Below the pieces are notes generated by a model. It ran no database searches. It was not told the DNA's origin and saw only the letters and a list, made by a program, of their open reading frames with translations. Shown here piece by piece: positions 43,568 through 51,970 of a DNA stretch of 64,000 nucleotides. The first letter of the stretch is position 1; each line of letters starts with the position of its first letter. The translations under genes and the position numbers were made by a program. Origin of the DNA: Arthrobacter sp. Leaf337 (lineage in GTDB: Bacteria > Actinomycetota > Actinomycetes > Actinomycetales > Micrococcaceae); the NCBI RefSeq assembly GCF_001423745.1, contig NZ_LMPC01000006.1, forward strand, positions 36,951 through 100,950, in the 5' to 3' direction.

Positions 43568-44905
43568 TTACTTGAAGAACTTGGGGGCGTTCTGCTTGAT
43601 GGTGCTGTCCATGGTGCTGGTGAATTGCTCAGGCGTGATGTTGCCCTGCACCAGGAGCACGAGTTCCTGCTGGAGCCTGCCGTTGGTGGTGGGGTCCAGT
43701 TGGGTGTCCCACGGCATGGCCTGCTTTGCCCCGAGGGTGTCCGCCGTTTCCAGCGCCTTCTTGTACAGCGGGGTGGCGTTGGCCGGGACCGTCGTCTGCA
43801 CGTTGGTGGTGGGTGAGAGTGCACCGGTGGCCGCGTACTCGGCCGGGTACTTCGCCAGGGCAAACTTCAGGAAGTCGCTCACCAGCGGATCGTAGGTCTT
43901 GGAGTTGACCGCCATTCCGATGCCGGACGGGGAGACGAACTCGTTGGCCGACGTCACTGAACCGTCTGTGGTTGGCAGGGTGAAGAAGTCGATGTCGTCC
44001 CGGACTGCGGAGTTCAGTTTGTCGGTAGCCAGGCTTGGCAGCTCCCACGTGCCGATGTTGTACATCGCCGCCTGGCCGGACGTGAACTGGTTCTGCGCGT
44101 CGGAGTACCCCTGGGCGGAGAAGCCATCCTGGAAGCACTTGGCCTTGCCGAGCCCGGCCATCCATTCAACGGTTTTCTGCCCGGCGGGATCGGCGAACGT
44201 CGCCTCGCCCTTCTTCAGCTTCTGGACGAACTCCGGACCGGCTTCCCGGAACGGCTGATAGGCCACGTAGCGTTCCAGCGGCCACTGGTCCTGGCCGTCA
44301 ATGGCGATCGGCGTGATCCCCGCGTTGCGCAGCGCCGTGCACATTGCCGGGAGGTCGTCGAGGGACTTCGGCGCCGTGACGCCGGCCTTTTCCAGCAGTG
44401 CCTTGTTGTACCAGAAATATTCCAGCTCGAACTGGAACGGGATCATGTACAAGGACCCGTCGTCAAAGCGCTGGTAGTCCAGGGCCCCGGGCCGGTAGTC
44501 ATCGTAGATGTCCAGTGATTTCAGGAGCTTCTCGGCGTCGACCATTTTGCCCTGCTTTGCCAGCTGCTGGGCGAAGGGCGTGGCGTCCGTGTCGAAGAGC
44601 TCCGGGAGTTTGTTGGCCGCAGCCAGGGTCTCCAGCTTCTGAATGTAGGAGGGGCGGTCCGGGGTGGTAATGAGGTTCAGTGCGAAGCCCGGGTGGTCCT
44701 TGGCATAGTCGTCAGCGAGCTTCTTCATGATGTTGATGACTGCCCCGTCGGCGGGACGTGACAGCAGCCACGAAATTTCACGGGGTTTGATCTCCCCGGT
44801 GGGGCTGACGTTGGCCGGGTCGCTGGAGGCTCCTACGCCGGCGCAGGCTGACAAAGCCAGGGCTGCGGCGGCTGCGACGGCGGCAGCACGGAGTAGTTTT
44901 TTCAT
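43568..44905 (-). CDS. Sugar ABC transporter substrate-binding lipoprotein
   Basis: 445 aa. Signal peptide ending in lipobox LSAC, so lipid-anchored outside the membrane. Family 1 solute-binding fold with SYIQKLETLAAANKLPELFD and WYNKALLEKAGVTAPKSLDD. The context of two GH32 enzymes points to fructans or sucrose-type oligosaccharides as ligand. Confidence 0.92.
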   Translation of the reverse strand: MKKLLRAAAVAAAAALALSACAGVGASSDPANVSPTGEIKPREISWLLSRPADGAVINIMKKLADDYAKDHPGFALNLITTPDRPSYIQKLETLAAANKLPELFDTDATPFAQQLAKQGKMVDAEKLLKSLDIYDDYRPGALDYQRFDDGSLYMIPFQFELEYFWYNKALLEKAGVTAPKSLDDLPAMCTALRNAGITPIAIDGQDQWPLERYVAYQPFREAGPEFVQKLKKGEATFADPAGQKTVEWMAGLGKAKCFQDGFSAQGYSDAQNQFTSGQAAMYNIGTWELPSLATDKLNSAVRDDIDFFTLPTTDGSVTSANEFVSPSGIGMAVNSKTYDPLVSDFLKFALAKYPAEYAATGALSPTTNVQTTVPANATPLYKKALETADTLGAKQAMPWDTQLDPTTNGRLQQELVLLVQGNITPEQFTSTMDSTIKQNAPKFFK

Positions 44906-44950
44906 TGCGGCAATCTCCCTTGATTGGAACAGAGGTTGGGGTGGGGATGG

Positions 44951-46387
44951 TCAGTTGTCGGTGCGCTGGCGTATTTCAAGCTCGGTGACGGTGATGGATC
45001 CTTCGCCGGCGAAAAGCCCGATCCGTCCCGTAGGCAGGTCGTAGATCCGGGTGCTCAGCGCCACCTGCCGGTCGACGACGGCGACGCACAGGTCGCCGTC
45101 GACGATGACCTCCAGGGTGTGCTGGCCGGGGCTGAGATCACAGGGGCGCTCCAGTTCAATATCGAACGGAACGTCTCCGGACACGTGCCATTGGGCGTCT
45201 CCGGTGATGGCCCGGGGCCAGCGGTCGAAGACGAGCCGGCCACGTTTCGGTTCCAGGCGCAGAACGTACGAGTGGTCCCCGTCCTGGCTGGAGCGCAACA
45301 GCAGCCCGCATTCGGTGGTGTCGGGTGCGATGTCCAGCACAGCCTTGGCATAGAACTGGCTGGGCAGTTCTTCCTCGGATACGACGGCGGTGTACCCGTC
45401 CGGCACGTCCAGCCGTGTGGGCAGCGCGCTCGTCAGTGAAACGGCGACGTCGTCCCAGAAGCTGTCCACGAGTTCGTCAGCGAAGCCGAACGCGAGTGTC
45501 CCGTCCGGGTTTTGGCGGGCTTCCAGGACGGACATGGTGCCGGCCCACTGCCAGGGTCCGTCGTCGGCATTGCCTTCCTTGCTGGCGATCCAGCCGAAGA
45601 AGAAGCGTCGGCCGTCGCGTTCGGCAGTCTTTGAGGCGTAGAAAGCCCGGCCGTCGATGCTGTCCAGGTCCGGGACGGTCCACGGCCCTTCGGGGCTCTT
45701 GGCCATGCGGTACCGCGTGGTAAACGATTCGGAGAACTCGGAGTAGACCATGTACCACCAGCCGCCCCAGGAGAAGACGTCCGGGCATTCATGCGTGATG
45801 TACCGGCGCGGATCCCAGAACGGTTCCGAGTACTCCCAGGTCATCAGGTCGGTGGAGAGGCACTGGGCGATGACGCCGCGGCGCCGTTCCGGTCCGGTGG
45901 AGTGCCGGGCCGCCAGCAGCATCCTCCACCGGCCGCGGCTTTCATCCCGGAACACGAAGGGATCACGCCAGTCCCCGGACTCGAAGCCATCGGGAGCGCC
46001 GAAGGTGAGTTCGGGATGCTTGGTCCAGGTCTGCATTCCGTCGGTGCTCGTGGCGTGCATGACCAGCTGGAGGGGTGCACCGTCCGCTCCCAGGTTGCGC
46101 GGGTTTTGCCCGGTGTAGAACAGGTGGTGGATGCCGGTTTCGTCGACGACGACGCTGCCCGTGTAGGCATTGAAGTCCAGGTCGTCCTCGGCGCCGTGCT
46201 GCAGGGCAACGCCGTGGTCCTCGAACTGCGTGAGGTCCTTGGTGGTGACGAGGTTCCATGACGTGCCGGGTTTCGGGTCCGAGCGTACTTCGTGGAGGTA
46301 GAAGAGCCAGAACTCTCCGTCCTTCTCGAAGGGGATGAGGTCACCAACCCATCCATCGGTGGGCTGGAAGAAGACTGAGCGTTTCAT
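44951..46387 (-). CDS. GH32 family beta-fructosidase, intracellular
   Basis: 478 aa, no signal peptide. Five-blade propeller with the conserved RDP motif (DWRDPFVFRDE) and ECPDVF acid/base motif, then a C-terminal beta-sandwich. The usual N-terminal WMNDPNG motif is replaced by TDGWVGDLIPF, as in divergent GH32 members. It probably hydrolyses imported fructo-oligosaccharide. First gene of the importer operon. Confidence 0.85.
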   Translation of the reverse strand: MKRSVFFQPTDGWVGDLIPFEKDGEFWLFYLHEVRSDPKPGTSWNLVTTKDLTQFEDHGVALQHGAEDDLDFNAYTGSVVVDETGIHHLFYTGQNPRNLGADGAPLQLVMHATSTDGMQTWTKHPELTFGAPDGFESGDWRDPFVFRDESRGRWRMLLAARHSTGPERRRGVIAQCLSTDLMTWEYSEPFWDPRRYITHECPDVFSWGGWWYMVYSEFSESFTTRYRMAKSPEGPWTVPDLDSIDGRAFYASKTAERDGRRFFFGWIASKEGNADDGPWQWAGTMSVLEARQNPDGTLAFGFADELVDSFWDDVAVSLTSALPTRLDVPDGYTAVVSEEELPSQFYAKAVLDIAPDTTECGLLLRSSQDGDHSYVLRLEPKRGRLVFDRWPRAITGDAQWHVSGDVPFDIELERPCDLSPGQHTLEVIVDGDLCVAVVDRQVALSTRIYDLPTGRIGLFAGEGSITVTELEIRQRTDN

Positions 46388-46405
46388 CTGCGCTGATGTC
46401 CATTC

Positions 46406-46423
46406 TGCTAAAGCGTTTGATCA
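46406..46423. promoter_or_regulatory. LacI-type operator 1
   Basis: TGCTAAAGCGTTTGATCA, an 18-bp imperfect palindrome 18 bp upstream of the GH32 ATG at 46387. Confidence 0.7.
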
Positions 46424-46450
46424 CCATGAACTTAGCGGCATTACTCGTGA

Positions 46451-46468
46451 TGATCAAGCGTTTTAGCA
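46451..46468. promoter_or_regulatory. LacI-type operator 2
   Basis: TGATCAAGCGTTTTAGCA, almost the reverse complement of operator 1, differing in the core; centres are 45 bp apart, close to four helical turns. Confidence 0.7.
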
Positions 46469-46528
46469 ATGTTTATTTTTTCGTCCAGCGGCAACCCGCT
46501 TCGCTCCGGGCCAGCCCCGAACTCATTT

Positions 46529-46546
46529 TGATTAAACGCTTGACCA
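46529..46546. promoter_or_regulatory. LacI-type operator 3
   Basis: TGATTAAACGCTTGACCA, placed 75 bp before the secreted GH32 start, 78 bp from operator 2. Confidence 0.65.
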
Positions 46547-46620
46547 CCATCTGCGAATCGCACTATCGTCTGCGTAGCCGGTAAGAGTCCGCGCCCCTCA
46601 ACGTTGAGAGGAACCACCTG

Positions 46621-48180
46621 ATGACGCACCACATTTCACGACGCTCTGCCCTGCACGGCGCAGGCATCGGAGCCCTTACGCTTTTCGCCGGCAGCGCCGT
46701 CCCCGCTGCAGCGCACGCCCGGTCATCCCTGCGGGCCGTCTTTCATATGACTCCCCCGTCCGGCTGGCTGTGCGACCCGCAGCGCCCCGTCTATGCCAAC
46801 GGCGCCCACCAGCTCTACTACCTGCACTCCGGGCAGAATAACGGCCCGGGCGGATGGGACCATGCGACCACCAGCGATGGCGTGTCGTTCACCCACCAGG
46901 GCGTGGTGATGCCCTTGCAACCCGATTTCCCGGTGTGGTCCGGATCCGCCGTCGTCGACGCCGCCAACACCGCCGGCTTCGGCGCGGGAACGGTGATCGC
47001 ACTCGCAACGCAGCCCACCGGCGGTATCCGCAAGTACCAGGAGCAGTACCTCTACTGGTCCACCGACGGCGGCTACACCTTCACGGCCCTCCCCGACCCG
47101 GTGATCTTCAACCCCGACGGCCGCACGGCCACCACACCCGCAGAGATCGAAAACGCAGAGTGGTTCCGCGACCCCAAAATCCACTGGGATGCGGTACGCA
47201 CCGAATGGTTGTGCGTGATCGGCCGGGCGCGCTACGCGGCGTTCTACACCTCGCCGAACCTGCGGGACTGGCAGTGGAAATCCAACTTCGACTACCCGAA
47301 CCATGCCCTCGGCGGGATCGAGTGCCCCGATTTGTTCGAGATGACCGCCGGCGACGGTACACGGCATTGGGTGCTCGGCGCGAGCATGGATGCCTACAGT
47401 GTGGGCCTGCCGATGACTTATGCGTATTGGACGGGCACCTGGAACGGCACGGCGTTCATAGCCGGCAACCTCACACCGCAGTGGCTCGACTGGGGCTGGG
47501 ACTGGTACGCCGCCGTGACGTGGCCGTCGGTCCAGGCGCCGGAAACAAAGCGCCTCGCAATCGCCTGGATGAACAACTGGAAGTACGCGGCCCGCGACGT
47601 GCCCACCGATGCGTCCGACGGGTACAACGGGCAGAACTCGATCGTGCGGGAACTGCGGCTGGAGCGCCAATCCGGCGGCTGGTACAGCTTGCTCAGCACC
47701 CCAGTCGAAGCGCTTTCAGGCTACGTCACCGCGACCACCACACTCCCAAACCGGACGGTCAACGGCAGCTCCGTGCTGCCGTGGAGCGGGCGCGCCTACG
47801 AGCTCGAACTCGACATCTCCTGGGACGCGGCTGCGAACGTCGGGGTCTCGGTGGGCCGCTCCCCAGACGGCCTGCGCCACACGAACGTTGGCAAGTACGG
47901 CGGCGAGCTGTACGTCGACCGCGCACCCTCGGACCAGAGCGGCTACGCACTCGCGCCTTACACCCGTGCCGCCGCGCCTATCGACGCCAACGCGCGATCG
48001 GTGCACCTGCGCATCTTCGTCGACACACAGAGCGTCGAAGTGTTCGTGAACGGCGGTCACACGGTGCTCTCACAGCAAGTTCATTTCGCCGACGGCGACA
48101 CCGGCATCTCGTTCTACGCCGACGGCGGCCCGGCCAGCTTCACCGGCATTACGATCCGCGAGTTCGGCAGCCCCATTTAG
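46621..48180 (+). CDS. Tat-exported GH32 levanase-like enzyme
   Basis: 519 aa. N-terminal twin-arginine signal (SRRSALHGAG then a hydrophobic stretch to AAAHA). GH32 core with WLCDPQRPVYANG in the WMNDPNG position, WFRDPKIHWD (RDP) and ECPDLFEM (acid/base Glu). The C-terminal sandwich follows. Secreted, probably degrades levan or inulin to fragments for the divergent importer operon. The start is ATG 46621. Confidence 0.88.
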   Translation: MTHHISRRSALHGAGIGALTLFAGSAVPAAAHARSSLRAVFHMTPPSGWLCDPQRPVYANGAHQLYYLHSGQNNGPGGWDHATTSDGVSFTHQGVVMPLQPDFPVWSGSAVVDAANTAGFGAGTVIALATQPTGGIRKYQEQYLYWSTDGGYTFTALPDPVIFNPDGRTATTPAEIENAEWFRDPKIHWDAVRTEWLCVIGRARYAAFYTSPNLRDWQWKSNFDYPNHALGGIECPDLFEMTAGDGTRHWVLGASMDAYSVGLPMTYAYWTGTWNGTAFIAGNLTPQWLDWGWDWYAAVTWPSVQAPETKRLAIAWMNNWKYAARDVPTDASDGYNGQNSIVRELRLERQSGGWYSLLSTPVEALSGYVTATTTLPNRTVNGSSVLPWSGRAYELELDISWDAAANVGVSVGRSPDGLRHTNVGKYGGELYVDRAPSDQSGYALAPYTRAAAPIDANARSVHLRIFVDTQSVEVFVNGGHTVLSQQVHFADGDTGISFYADGGPASFTGITIREFGSPI

Positions 48181-48211
48181 CTGCTTAGCTCGGGCCCGTG
48201 GCAAAGCAGCT

Positions 48212-48240
48212 CACCGCCGTCGTAATTCCCGACGGCGGTG
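48212..48240. terminator. Terminator hairpin shared in sequence with 32797
   Basis: CACCGCCGTCG pairs with CGACGGCGGTG around loop TAATTCC. It lies between convergent genes and likely serves both. Confidence 0.75.
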
Positions 48241-48254
48241 CGCTGCCGGGGTGA

Positions 48255-48428
48255 CTATCCGTGGGTGATCGCGGCACCCATCAGGCCGAAAAGCGCCCCG
48301 GCCGCCAGGGCAACGAGGGCACGTTTCCGGGTGGGATACAGCCAGCGCACGGCGAACACGGCCACCGCCAGGATGACGCCGTTGACGACGCTGAGGATGA
48401 CCGCGATCCATTCGGACCCGGTGGCCAC
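48255..48428 (-). CDS. Small membrane protein, about 57 aa
   Basis: Two predicted membrane helices (WIAVILSVVNGVILAVAVFA and ALVALAAGALFGLMGAAI) separated by a basic turn. The GTG at 48428 gives a compact protein; the frame stays open to a GTG at 48500 but that part is not typical coding. Function unknown. Confidence 0.5.
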   Translation of the reverse strand: MATGSEWIAVILSVVNGVILAVAVFAVRWLYPTRKRALVALAAGALFGLMGAAITHG

Positions 48429-48519
48429 CCCGAAGCCTCCGCCGCTGCAAGCGTTGCCGGCACTTTGATGGTTGCACGCTAACTGCTCTTCAGGAAGCAC
48501 TCGCCCCTAAGATGAGGCC

Positions 48520-49413
48520 ATGGACATCGAGGACACGCTCTGGACGGTTTTGGGCGCCGGGCTGGTTCTGCTGATGCTCGTCGACGTCTTTCGCACGCTC
48601 CTTTACCCGCATGGTTCCGGTCCTCTGGGCCGGGCGATCATGCGCGGATTCTGGCTTGTCTCGAGAAAACTGCGGGGCCGGGGCTCCTTCATCGCAGCAC
48701 CCTTGGCGATGGCTGCAGTCATTGGCACCTGGGCGGCCTTGGCGGCCATCGGGTGGGCCCTGCTTTACCTGCCCCATCTAACCGACGGGTTTGTTTACGG
48801 AGCCGGGGTTCCGCTCCGGGCCGACTTTGCCGAAGCCCTCTACATCTCCCTGGTCACGCTTTCCACCGTGGGGTTCGGCGACATCGTGGCAGCGCATCCG
48901 GTGCTAAGGCTGGTTGTTGCCCTCCAAGCCGTCACCGGTTTCGGCTTGCTGACAGCAACGGTCACCTGGATCCTGCAGACGTTCCCGGCCCTGAACCGCC
49001 GCCGGGCACTTGCCCACCAGCTGACCCTGTTCCGGGAGGCCGCAGGTCCGGCAGGTGTGCTGGCACTGGATCCCGGTCACGCAGCCGGGCTGCTGGAGTC
49101 AATTGCCGGAAACGTGGCTTCGGTGAGCATAGACCTGCTCGCGTTCCATGAAACCTACTACTTCCGTGAAATCGAGCAGCGCGGCTCCTTACCCGCCACG
49201 GTGGCCTACGCCCAGGAGCTGGCATCCCAGGCCCAGAGCAGCGAGAGCCCTGAACTCCAGTTCGCCGGACGGATGCTCCACGCGGCCCTGGATGGACTCG
49301 CCGACGTCCTTCGCGGCAAATTCGGCCATGCAGGAACCACGTCCTCCGATGTGTTCGACAGCTACGAGCTGCACCACCGGCACGTGCGGCGTGGGGAGCC
49401 GGACACGAAGTAG
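48520..49413 (+). CDS. Two-TM potassium channel-like protein
   Basis: 297 aa. Four hydrophobic segments; the last two flank a pore loop with selectivity filter STVGFGD (TVGFG). This is the Ion_trans_2 layout. The 140-residue C-terminal helical part has no RCK domain signature. Probably a K+ channel in the inner membrane; gating unknown. Confidence 0.88.
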   Translation: MDIEDTLWTVLGAGLVLLMLVDVFRTLLYPHGSGPLGRAIMRGFWLVSRKLRGRGSFIAAPLAMAAVIGTWAALAAIGWALLYLPHLTDGFVYGAGVPLRADFAEALYISLVTLSTVGFGDIVAAHPVLRLVVALQAVTGFGLLTATVTWILQTFPALNRRRALAHQLTLFREAAGPAGVLALDPGHAAGLLESIAGNVASVSIDLLAFHETYYFREIEQRGSLPATVAYAQELASQAQSSESPELQFAGRMLHAALDGLADVLRGKFGHAGTTSSDVFDSYELHHRHVRRGEPDTK

Positions 49414-49495
49414 CGGCACGGTGCCGAGTGTCGTCAACGGCGACCCTCAGCGCGGTTTCGACAGGCCAGCCACCGAACGGCGTCGAAAACACTGA

Positions 49496-49535
49496 AAAGC
49501 CACGGATACCTCCGGAAGAAGGTATCCGCGGCTTT
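49496..49535 (-). terminator. Terminator of the PASTA/Excalibur gene
   Basis: A 15-bp stem with one mismatch (AAAGCC-A-CGGATACC / GGTATCCG-C-GGCTTT) and a 10-base loop. On the minus strand it is followed by a T-rich stretch (TTTTCAGTGTTTTC), 15 bp after the stop. Confidence 0.8.
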
Positions 49536-49549
49536 CACAGCGCCTGAAC

Positions 49550-50245
49550 CTATTTCTCGCAGGCAACGCCGTCGCGATCGCGGTCAAGGCTGGTGCTGTA
49601 GCCAGGCTGCCCGGCATACAACGGCGCTGCTCCTGCTGCTTTGACTGCGGTGCAGTTGGCGTAGTAGGCGGTGCCCGGCACCGGGGCGACCGGCGCAGGT
49701 GCGGGCGCAGCGGGAGCAACCGGCGCAGGTGCCGGTGCCTGCGGGACGACCGGCTGCGCCGCCGCTTGTTCGGCGGCCGCCTTCGCTGCAGCAGCATCCG
49801 CTGCAGCCTTGTCCGACGCCGCCTTATCCGCTGCAGCCTTGTCCGACGCAACCTTGTCCGCAGCAGCTTTTTCCGCCGCAGCCTTCTCAGCGGCCGCCTT
49901 GTCCGCGGCGGCCTTTTCCGCCGCCTCCTTTTCGAGGTTCTTGACGCCGAGGTGAACGGTGGAGTCCTTCGCCACCTTCGTGCCCTCCGTTGGGTCTTGG
50001 GACGTCACCTGCCAGTTCTTCTTGGACATGATCATTTTGCCGTCCACGGTGTCCTCCGCCTTGACCTTGAGCCCTAGGTCTTCCAGTTGATCCGTGGCTT
50101 TATCCAGGGTCAGGCCCATCACGCCTGGAACCGTGACAGCGTCTGAGACGTCTGCAACGGCGGTTGCGGACGATGCCGCCTGCTTGCCACCGCATCCGGT
50201 CAGCATGAGCCCGGTCAGCACAACAAGTGCCAGTGTCTTCTTCAT
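49550..50245 (-). CDS. PASTA and Excalibur domain lipoprotein
   Basis: 231 aa. Lipoprotein signal with lipobox LTGC. One PASTA-like domain (VTVPGVMGLTLDKATDQLED to about residue 100). An Ala/Lys/Asp heptad-like repeat follows, then an Ala-Pro linker and a C-terminal Excalibur calcium-binding motif (YYANCTAVKAAGAAPLYAG, DRDRDGVACE). Envelope-bound; PASTA suggests peptidoglycan contact. Adjacent to another Excalibur protein sharing its tail. Confidence 0.88.
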   Translation of the reverse strand: MKKTLALVVLTGLMLTGCGGKQAASSATAVADVSDAVTVPGVMGLTLDKATDQLEDLGLKVKAEDTVDGKMIMSKKNWQVTSQDPTEGTKVAKDSTVHLGVKNLEKEAAEKAAADKAAAEKAAAEKAAADKVASDKAAADKAASDKAAADAAAAKAAAEQAAAQPVVPQAPAPAPVAPAAPAPAPVAPVPGTAYYANCTAVKAAGAAPLYAGQPGYSTSLDRDRDGVACEK

Positions 50246-50290
50246 TTTTCCCCCTTGGAAAGTTTGAAACTGTGGAGTGATGGAGCTGGT

Positions 50291-51688
50291 CTAGCTTTCG
50301 CAGGCAATGCCGTCGGAATCGCGGTCCAGCGCAGGGCGGTAGCCCGCTGACCCGGCATAAAGCGGCGCGGCACCTGCGGCTTTCACCGCAGCGCAGTTGG
50401 CGTAGTACGCGGCAGCCGGAGCCGGCGCAACAGGAACCGGGACTACTGGCGCGGGAGCAACAGGAGCCGGTGCCGGGACAACGACAGCCGGAGCGGGCGC
50501 TGCCGGGGCCGGCACCGCCACAAACGGGGCGGGCGCAACGGCGGCAGGCGCAGGTGCCGGAGCTGCGGCCACTGGCGCCTTCTCGTTTGTCGGCGCGAGC
50601 TGGCCCGAGCAGTCGGCTAGGATCCTCGCCATGGCATCATGCTCCGCCTGGGTAACCCACAGGCTGTAGGTTGCCTTCACGGAGATCTGGCGGGCAACGT
50701 ATTCGCAGCGGAAGGCCTTGTTCGGCGGCAGCCAGGTGGCGGCGTCGCCGTCGCCCTTTTTCATGTTCGTGGGACCGTCCGTCGCCTGCAGATTCAGCGG
50801 ATCATTGGCGAACGCTGTCCGCTGTTCCGTGGTCAGCTGCTGGGCGCCCTTCTGCCAGGCGTCACTCAGGGCCACAACATGGTCGATCTGCACGGCGCTG
50901 CTGGTGGCACTCCCCCGCAGGAACTTGATGCTCGTGCCCGTGTACGGGTCCGCCAGCGTCCCGGACTGCACCTTGCAGGGCACGCTGTTGGTGTACGTGA
51001 TGCCCGTAAGGTCGCGCTTGAGGATGTCATTCCGGGTGTCGCAGCCGTTGCGGTCAACGTCCGCCCAGGCCTGCCCGAACAGTGCGCGGTCATAGCCCGT
51101 CTTCGGCGCCCTGCCCTTGATGGGAAGGGCGGCCAGCAGGTCGATCGCCTTGGTGGCGAAGGCAGGCTGCGTCTTCGGAGCCGTGACGCTGGCGCCCTGC
51201 GCCAACAGGTATGGGCTGTCAGGGTCCAGCGGAGCGCCCGTCTCCTGGGCGGTGGGAGCGGACGACGGCGTCACCGTGGCTTTCGCTGTCGGGCTCCCAG
51301 TTGCTGTGGCTGACGAGGCATTGCTCTCAGATGAGGCGGCCTCCAGCTCCCCTGTGGAAGTCCGCGGCACCGCGACGGCACCGGCGATAAACAGTGCAAA
51401 CGAGAGGGCAAGCGCAACGGCACCCGCCTTCCGCTTGGCCGGGAGCCGCGCCCAGGACCGGCGGCCGGTCGCCAGGACGTAGAGGCCGGTAAGCCCGGCA
51501 GAGATGGCTAGGAAGATCAGCGCTCCCCCAAGCCCGCTGCTGAACGACCCGATGAGCATGAACAGGGCCGTGAGCCCGCTGACTACGAAAGTGGAAACGC
51601 GCGGCTTGCGCGGCGGCCTCGGGCCGGGGCCCGCGCTGGTAGGTGCCGGACCGAAAAGGGTCTCGTAATTCGACAATATTGCCCCCAT
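50291..51688 (-). CDS. DUF1524-type HNH nuclease with Excalibur tail
   Basis: 465 aa. Two to three N-terminal membrane helices, a Ser/Thr linker, then a DUF1524/GmrSD-C-like HNH nuclease (VQIDHVVALSDAWQKGAQQL, FANDPLNLQATDG, KGDGDAATWLPP with the His/Asn metal site). An Ala-Pro linker and Excalibur motif (DRDSDGIACES) end it. The topology puts the nuclease outside the membrane, so it could degrade extracellular DNA. The start ATG 51688 lies 5 bp from a terminator-like hairpin and has no clear ribosome site. Confidence 0.85.
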   Translation of the reverse strand: MGAILSNYETLFGPAPTSAGPGPRPPRKPRVSTFVVSGLTALFMLIGSFSSGLGGALIFLAISAGLTGLYVLATGRRSWARLPAKRKAGAVALALSFALFIAGAVAVPRTSTGELEAASSESNASSATATGSPTAKATVTPSSAPTAQETGAPLDPDSPYLLAQGASVTAPKTQPAFATKAIDLLAALPIKGRAPKTGYDRALFGQAWADVDRNGCDTRNDILKRDLTGITYTNSVPCKVQSGTLADPYTGTSIKFLRGSATSSAVQIDHVVALSDAWQKGAQQLTTEQRTAFANDPLNLQATDGPTNMKKGDGDAATWLPPNKAFRCEYVARQISVKATYSLWVTQAEHDAMARILADCSGQLAPTNEKAPVAAAPAPAPAAVAPAPFVAVPAPAAPAPAVVVPAPAPVAPAPVVPVPVAPAPAAAYYANCAAVKAAGAAPLYAGSAGYRPALDRDSDGIACES

Positions 51689-51693
51689 AAATA

Positions 51694-51721
51694 AAGGCCC
51701 GGCAATAGCCGGGCCTTTTTT
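51694..51721 (+). terminator. Strong terminator facing the + strand
   Basis: AAGGCCCGGC / GCCGGGCCTT, 10-bp stem, AATA loop, then six T on the + strand. No + gene ends just upstream, and the hairpin sits right before the start codon of the minus-strand HNH gene. Confidence 0.75.
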
Positions 51722-51970
51722 CTTAAGCCGAAATGCTTACTCCTGAGGATCGTATTTCCCCGTTGTCCGGCACACCGGGAATCTGCGGAGATCTTCGCCC
51801 AACCTTGATGGAGCCTTGAGCTAATCCCAAGGATGTTTGTAACATTCGGGTTTTCGGTGATCCAGAGTGTAGCTACGGCAGCCCCAGCCAGCGGGGCCCT
51901 CGCCGCGTTATGCTGGCACCCTCGGCTGAAGACGCCCGGCCGCCGGATCGCACCCCACGGAGCTGCCATC

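Noticed and set aside
45433-45792. Overlapping antisense/alternate frames within the GH32 gene
   Set aside because: They follow the GC-skewed third-position pattern of the real gene and lack start signals.
49671-49955. Long + strand frame rich in Gly/Ala/Ser
   Set aside because: It is the complement of the Ala/Lys repeat and Pro linker of the PASTA/Excalibur gene; no ribosome site.
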